Shown here: one piece after another, positions 59,044 to 64,000 of the stretch
Layout: each line of letters starts with the position of its first letter
Position numbering within the stretch: position 1 is the first letter of the stretch
Source: Liriodendron chinense
Taxonomy: Eukaryota; Streptophyta; Magnoliopsida; Magnoliales; Magnoliaceae
Reading direction: 5' to 3'
NCBI GenBank assembly: GCA_003013855.2
Contig: PVNU02000773.1
Span: forward strand, 3,227,001 to 3,291,000
Length of the DNA stretch: 64,000 nucleotides
Translations under genes and position numbers: made by a program
Notes under the pieces: model-generated
Told to the model about the DNA's origin: nothing
What the model saw: the letters and a program-made list of their open reading frames with translations, nothing else
The model's database searches: none

Positions 59044-59063
59044 GTTCAAGTCTAGCTCATCAG

Positions 59064-59520
59064 TTAAGAACCTGTATTCAGGCTCATACCAGGCTGAATT
59101 AGGGTTGAACAACTTAATCATGGCCTCATGGGTGTGTGTGTGTGCGTGTGTGTGTAAGGCGATTTAATCAACTGGTGGGCCACGCGTGTGGAAAAACAAT
59201 GGACAGTCGGAAAAAAAATATTTTCAATTGTCCATATACGATTGGCCTCCACCTCAACACGGACGCTCCCATATCCTGCAACCTGTTATGGATGCAAGAT
59301 ACCCTATCGTCTGCATATTGGGACCCACCGTATAGATCATTAAGCTGGTCAACTATGGGATAGGCCGGCCGTAGGCAGTGTGAAAGTGGACGGTTATGTT
59401 CATACATGTGTAAGCCAGATCATCTATACTGTGGATGGTACATGGCTAGGATGTCTTTGTCTCTGTGCAGATATTCATATGATTCGATTTTGTGGGTCCC
59501 AGCAAACCCTTTTGGGCTGT
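59064..59520. other. Intergenic, no feature seen
   Basis: This is non-coding, with a (TG)n-rich stretch at 59130-59155. Confidence 0.5.
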
Positions 59521-59528
59521 AGTGTAAT

Positions 59529-60088
59529 TAGAGCTGTGCACGAGCCCAGCTAGCTCGGTTAGCTCGCTCAACTTGGCTCGAACCAGCTCAATTTAGCTCG
59601 ATTGGAAGGCTGGGTTTGATCTAAGCCTAGCTATTTTTCCAAGCCCAAAATGATTTTCAAGCCAAGTTCGAGCTAACCCATGCTTAAATTCAGCTTGGCT
59701 TGAAGTTCGGCTCAACTGAAGCTGGATTCAGCTCAGCTTAGCATGGCTTGGCTTTATTGACTTAGTTGGAAAAGTATGTTTTTTAGTCCCACATCAGAAG
59801 TGAGCAAGGAAATGAAAGGTGAAACTTTCTATAAAAGTAAGTGGGGGATGTAAATGAGCTTTAGATGCCTTTGGGCTTGATTTTAATAGTTTTAGGCTTA
59901 GCTTTGTACTGGGCCTATTTAAAGTTTTGTCCTTTCCAGGCTTGAACTCAGCTTGAATTGACCTTGAATTTGGCTTAAAAGCTCGGTCATGCTAGCTCGA
60001 TGGCCAAGTTGAGCCAACATGAGCCGGGCTATTCAGTGACCGATCCTTGCTTGAATATGGCTCAGCTCAGCTCATGCTCAGCTATCTA
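59529..60088. mobile_element. Probable hAT element, 560 bp
   Basis: It starts TAGAGCTGTGCACGAGC and its end, inverted, is TAGATAGCTGAGCATGAGC. The flanks agtgtaat and agtgacag agree at five of eight bases. It is rich in agctcggct words. The family differs from the TAGGGCTG copies. Confidence 0.5.
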
Positions 60089-62231
60089 AGTGACAGTTGG
60101 CAATAAGGGGTGTCAATGGCCCGGGCACGGGCCCGAAAAATCAGAATTTTGGATAGTGCCCGTCTGACGGCCAGGCTTGAAACAGTTTAAAACAACCCTA
60201 GTTAGCATGCATGACTTTTGCTCAAACTGGTAGGATTGTTCACTTCCAAGTGATTCTTGAGGGCACGAACAACCAAAGGTAACCCACACATGATGTACGG
60301 CATATATTAATTGCAAGACCTATTACTGCACAAGCAATGTGGACCATCCATTTTCCTAAGTAGTGATGGGATAGAATAATCAAAGTGAATTTTGTGAGTG
60401 CAGCTATAAAAAATGGGCTTGTGAAGTATTGTCTTGTCAACGATGGAAGCATCAAATGAACATGACATTTTAATCTGGCCCAGCACTGTGGATGGTATAC
60501 ATTAATGACCATACCTTTTTTATGGTATTGATATGGACAATTTGAAACAATTATTAGGTTCGTTGAATCAAAGAGGTATGATTTTCAATATTGGCCATCA
60601 TGGTTGGTCAAAATCAATGATCGGACCTTTACCAGTGAGATTAATAAAGACAGTCCGTTTTCTCAACCATTCATCAGATGGTTAGGCTCGTTCAATCAAA
60701 ATGATTTTTAACACAGACTGTCAATCATAGGCGGGTCATATGCGATGAGTGGTGCAAACCAGTGAATTGGACCTTTATGCTATAATCATTGGATCTGATG
60801 AATGCGAATACTGAATAGTTATCTAGATTGTTGATCTCATGAGACAGCCTACAGATGGGAGATGAGCCAACCGTTTTAAAATTGGAAATTTCCAGTAATC
60901 ATAATGTCCTTTACTGCATTTTTCTCTTGTTGCACTAATTTTAGGACATAATAGAAGGATTAGATATGTTTGGATTTGTGCAAAGTTGTGGCTTAGCTAG
61001 TGCTCATGGACAATTGTAAATATCCATGGCTTGTCGTCTTCTTTATGCACAATGCAATTTGTTACCATTTATTTTCAAGTACTAAAAATGAGAATATAAG
61101 ATGAATAGTAAGAAGATGCGACTTGCAATGATGCAATTTAGTATGAGCCAGCTTGTGAAACATACTTTGGATGGATGATTTCCACTATCACTCTGAGGTA
61201 GAAGAATGGAACCCATTAAACTCAATATCGAAATGAGGAGACGAGGGTGGTATTTATAGCCCATTTAGATGACATTCTAGTAATTATAGAGATCTTGAGG
61301 GATAAATGGTAAGGTGGATGTTTGTAATTGGTAGAGAGCATAGGAAGCACCACATGACACTCTCTCTTAGGTTAAAAGGGACGGTAAAAGGGTAATTAGA
61401 AGGAAGCTTCGGGGTATTGATAGTCTTAATGCAAATGTCTCATTTAAGAGAGTAACAGTTGGCTGGCCTGAGCATGTTACATCCCAGGGCAGTACTTCAA
61501 GTATTGTTGGTGTCGCCACCTCCTTTGTGTTGCCCTCAATTTTTGTCAGTTGGTATGGTTTGTCTTCTGGTCACCAAAAGGACAATGGTTTAGGTCTAGA
61601 ACAGCTTCTAGTAAGTAATGGTGTTTTATTTTTATTTTTGGATTTTCTAAAATTAATTCACATTTTATTTGACTTTGTTTTAAATTTAGCCAAATTTTAG
61701 CATCTCATCTTAGGTTGAGTTTGGCTTTAAAAGATGCCTAAGGCTTGGCTAAGGCTATGGTAATGGGTAGGCTTGAGCAATAGCTTAAGTATTGCTTGAG
61801 TAGTGGCTTCGGAGTTTAGATAGTGAGCTCTTAAGGGTCATTCATGCCTCATCAAGTTGCTAGCTTTGGTAGGGTGTCTATAGTGTGGGACATTGAGAAC
61901 ATGCCCTCGCTTAAAAGTCAATAAAGTCCACTCATCAGGTGGGCCACCCATGTGATTCAAATATAAATCGCTTATCATCTTTTTTTCCGAAACGCCATTT
62001 TTCCCATACACGTGACTCACTCAATGATTGAATCATCTAATTTTTGGGTCGAGGCAAGTTCCTGGTGCTAAATTTAGAGTACGTTAACTTGGTTTTTGTT
62101 TTCATTATACATTCAATGTTAGTATGACCTTTACTAAGAAAAATGTTGATATGATCTTGCAGTTTGTTGCGTGTAGATTCATATCTTCGTAAACCCTAGT
62201 AATATTGCTTAAATGGCCTTTTATTTTGTAG
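60089..62231. other. Intergenic, with one unexplained open stretch
   Basis: 60796-60985 is the repeat shared with 12422-12640. A plus-strand stretch of about 80 codons without stop (about 61373-61611), ending at a donor-like CTA/GTAAGT, looks like an exon, but I do not recognise the product. The sequence before 62232 looks like an intron ending ttttgtag. Confidence 0.4.
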
Positions 62232-62430
62232 GTGCTTCGGATTCTGCCAAACACGACACTACCTTACAAGATAGTTGAGAGGCCTCATGCATCTTTGGAG
62301 AGCTTTTTGGGTGATTGTTTTCAGTCTGCTTCTCCAGTCATAATTAGTGACTGCATTTGCGTTGGCCTGCACAAACAAAGCGGAAAGACATGGAGTATCT
62401 GAAAAGGGTTGCAAGCAATCGGACAGTTTG
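62232..62430 (+). pseudogene. JMJ30/JMJD5-like JmjC gene, exon fragment with frameshift
   Basis: After a splice-acceptor-like ttttattttgtag, the frame reads VLRILPNTTLPYKIVERPHA then SLESFLGDCF and SPVIISDC. After a frameshift at about 62355-62362 it continues WPAQTKRKDMEYLKRVASNR. This order (VLRxLP, SLExFL, SPVxIxD, HWPARTKW, YLxxVAxNRTV) is that of the region just before the JmjC domain in plant JMJ30/JMJD5 proteins, known as histone or protein hydroxylase/demethylase-type regulators of the clock. The catalytic domain, other exons and start are absent. The kept splice site says it was copied as genomic DNA. Confidence 0.7.
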
Positions 62431-62672
62431 TGAAATGAAGTTTTGTCACTTTAATTAATAATGCCATTTGTGGTGCTTCGCCTTAAAAGTTTTTATAGTT
62501 CCAAAAAGCTTTGGGGAGTTTAGGGAATTTTTTAGTTCCAAAGCATTTGTGAGGCTGTTTCATTTGGTTTAAATACAGGTAAGCTATGGTAAAAGCATGA
62601 TAAATAATGGCAACTGTTTGAAATATGCAAATAATTTTATCTCAAATTTTGAACAAAATCAACATTATAGAA

Positions 62673-63400
62673 GCAAAAACTTTGTGGGCCCCACCATAAT
62701 ATATGTTATATATGTTGGGTTTGTCCCACATCAGTTAGAGGCTGGGAAGATTACTGGGCTATATATTAGGAAGAGGCCCCTTTAACAATGACTGGTCATT
62801 TTAAGGTGGAATTGGCCCAACAAGTGGCATCAGAGCTGGCCCAGCCAAGCTGGTATGTGGTGGCGCCTGTGAGCGAGGGGGGCAGCGCTCGAGAGTCCAG
62901 GGAGGGCAGTGCTCGGGAGCCCCTATCCGCCCACACCCAGAGCCCACGAGTGAGGGGGGCAGTGCCCGAGAGCCCAGTGCCCGACAACCCCAGGAGGGCA
63001 GTGTTCGGGAGCCCCTATCTGCTGTGGAAGGGGGGATTATTGGGTTTGTCCCACATCGGTCAGAGGCTGGGAAGATTACTGGGCTATATATTGGGAAGAG
63101 ACCCCTTAACAATGACTAGTCATTTTGAGGTGGAATCGGCCCAACAATATATACACTATCCATTCATTGTCTCATACCATTTTAAGGCATAAGCCCGTAA
63201 ATGAGGTAGATCCAAAGCTAAAGTAGGCTACACCACAGAGAATGGTGGGTTCAACAATGAGCATTATTATTCCCACCTTTAGTGTGGTCTACTTGAGCTT
63301 TGGATCAGCCTCATTTCTAAGCTCATGTCTTAAAATAATCTGGCAAAATGAATTGACAACAAAACATATACATCCTAGTGGGGGGCATAGAGTTTTGCCA
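62673..63400. mobile_element. Mutator-like fold-back element, split by TRIM
   Basis: The left end agcaaaaactttgtgggccc is mirrored by cccactaggatgtatatg and ggcaaaactctatgcc read from the right. The inner arms gaggtagatccaaagctaaa and ctttggatcagcctcattt are inverted. It is interrupted by the TRIM at 62713-63146. Confidence 0.65.
62713..63146 (+). mobile_element. Complete TRIM retrotransposon, 434 bp, TSD ATATA
   Basis: Two LTRs of about 110 bp (62713-62822, TGTTGGGTTTGTCCC to CCCAACA; 63038-63146, same with TA for the first TG) flank a 215-base interior. The primer site tggcatcagagc (62825-62836) is one base off the initiator Met tRNA type, and a purine tract ggaaggggggat precedes the right LTR. 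The duplication atata is at 62708-62712 and 63147-63151. The interior is GC-rich with imperfect repeats of gggcagtgctcgggagcccc and encodes nothing credible. Confidence 0.92.
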
Positions 63401-63408
63401 TGTAAGTC

Positions 63409-64000
63409 TGATGTAGAACGGGTCGCTGATTATTTCATGGCCCAGATGGAGCAAAAGAAGACCGTTCGGGGTCGAAAGTGATCCGGACCGTCAGGACCGT
63501 AAATCGGTGGTATCTCACAATCCGGGATGAGTTAAGGGACGTATAATATATCAATTTGGGGTAGTTCGAGCTACTTTAGCCAACCAACCCCGCTACGCCG
63601 GGTTGCCCAACCCGGAATCGCGATAATCGACTGTATCGACGGTCATTAGGCTAGTTTATTTTCAGTTTTACTATTTATAGTAAGTTTTAATTCGATCATA
63701 ACTTTGCATCCGTATGGTTTTAGAGTTAGTGCCCAACATGAAAAGGGCTTAGAATATTTAGTAGAACAGCATGGTTGAGGCCGTTTGATAACTTTCTATT
63801 TTTGGCCGAAAACCAAGAGTTCTAGTAGGATTGAACGACTTCTATAAATAGTAAGTTTACTATTTATAGTAAGCTGCGTTTTTTAGGAGTTTTAGTTGGA
63901 GTTGGATTCTAATACTTCACCTAGGGTTTAGTTTCCTATTTATATGCATTGTAATTCCGTTTTTATTCATTCAATTATCAATAAATTAATTATTTGGAAT
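63409..64000 (+). repeat. LTR of a further retroelement, cut by the window end
   Basis: It starts TGATGTAGAACGGGTCG, the same first eight bases as the palindrome arms at 44952. A TATA-like ctatttatatgc lies near 63939, and it ends at the window edge in ttcattcaattatcaat and attatttggaat, words also seen in the arms. The right part and any coding region lie beyond the window. Confidence 0.6.

Noticed and set aside
62788..63192. 134-aa ORF in the TRIM and its antisense ORFs
   Set aside because: It is a translation of GC-rich repeats crossing from one LTR to the other.

Overview
This window is nuclear DNA of a flowering plant. The signs are split intron-containing cytochrome P450 genes of the CYP93 type, a plant replication-type histone H3, and nested LTR retrotransposons of the plant lineages Tekay, Tat and Copia. 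Clade is not certain; a non-grass angiosperm, perhaps a magnoliid, would fit. All work was done by eye, so identities and boundaries are hand counts.

Layout. 1-8181 is most of a Tekay-type Gypsy element on the minus strand (left LTR cut by the window edge, internal gag-pol in one frame but broken by stop codons, right LTR of 2.75 kb). It sits inside a decayed Copia element (8182 to about 11813). The Copia element in turn sits next to the last 19 codons of a CYP93-like P450 (11877-11936), whose 3' flank matches that of the intact gene further on. 12-21.5 kb is gene-free and made of transposon pieces: a solo LTR with target-site duplication (TSD), a hAT element nested in a fold-back element, and more fold-backs.

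21.7-47.4 kb holds two complete CYP93-like P450 genes in tandem on the plus strand, each with two exons and one phase-0 intron at the same place. Gene A (exons 21731-22639 and 36520-37164, 517 aa) has a 13.9 kb intron that contains a complete 10.2 kb Tat-lineage Gypsy element with identical LTRs, a 1872-codon open polyprotein, and a four-exon gene on its antisense strand (683 aa by my splice model). Gene B (exons 42552-43457 and 46737-47402, 523 aa) has a 3.3 kb intron that contains a 1.45 kb almost perfect palindrome flanked by a 5-bp TSD. A 2.8 kb solo LTR lies between the two genes.

47.4-64 kb has one more intact gene, an intronless histone H3 on the minus strand (52263-52673) with two unusual residues. 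The rest is mobile DNA: a further solo LTR, hAT elements with 8-bp TSDs, Mutator-like fold-back elements with 9-bp TSDs, a complete 434-bp TRIM element, a LINE scrap, and a broken exon of a JMJ30/JMJD5-like JmjC gene. The last 0.6 kb is the start of another LTR.

The genes do not form a pathway in the bacterial sense. The two P450s and the remnant are a tandem gene family, likely of flavonoid or related phenolic metabolism. Their spacing, introns and possibly one promoter have been shaped by successive transposon insertions, which can be ordered from the nesting.
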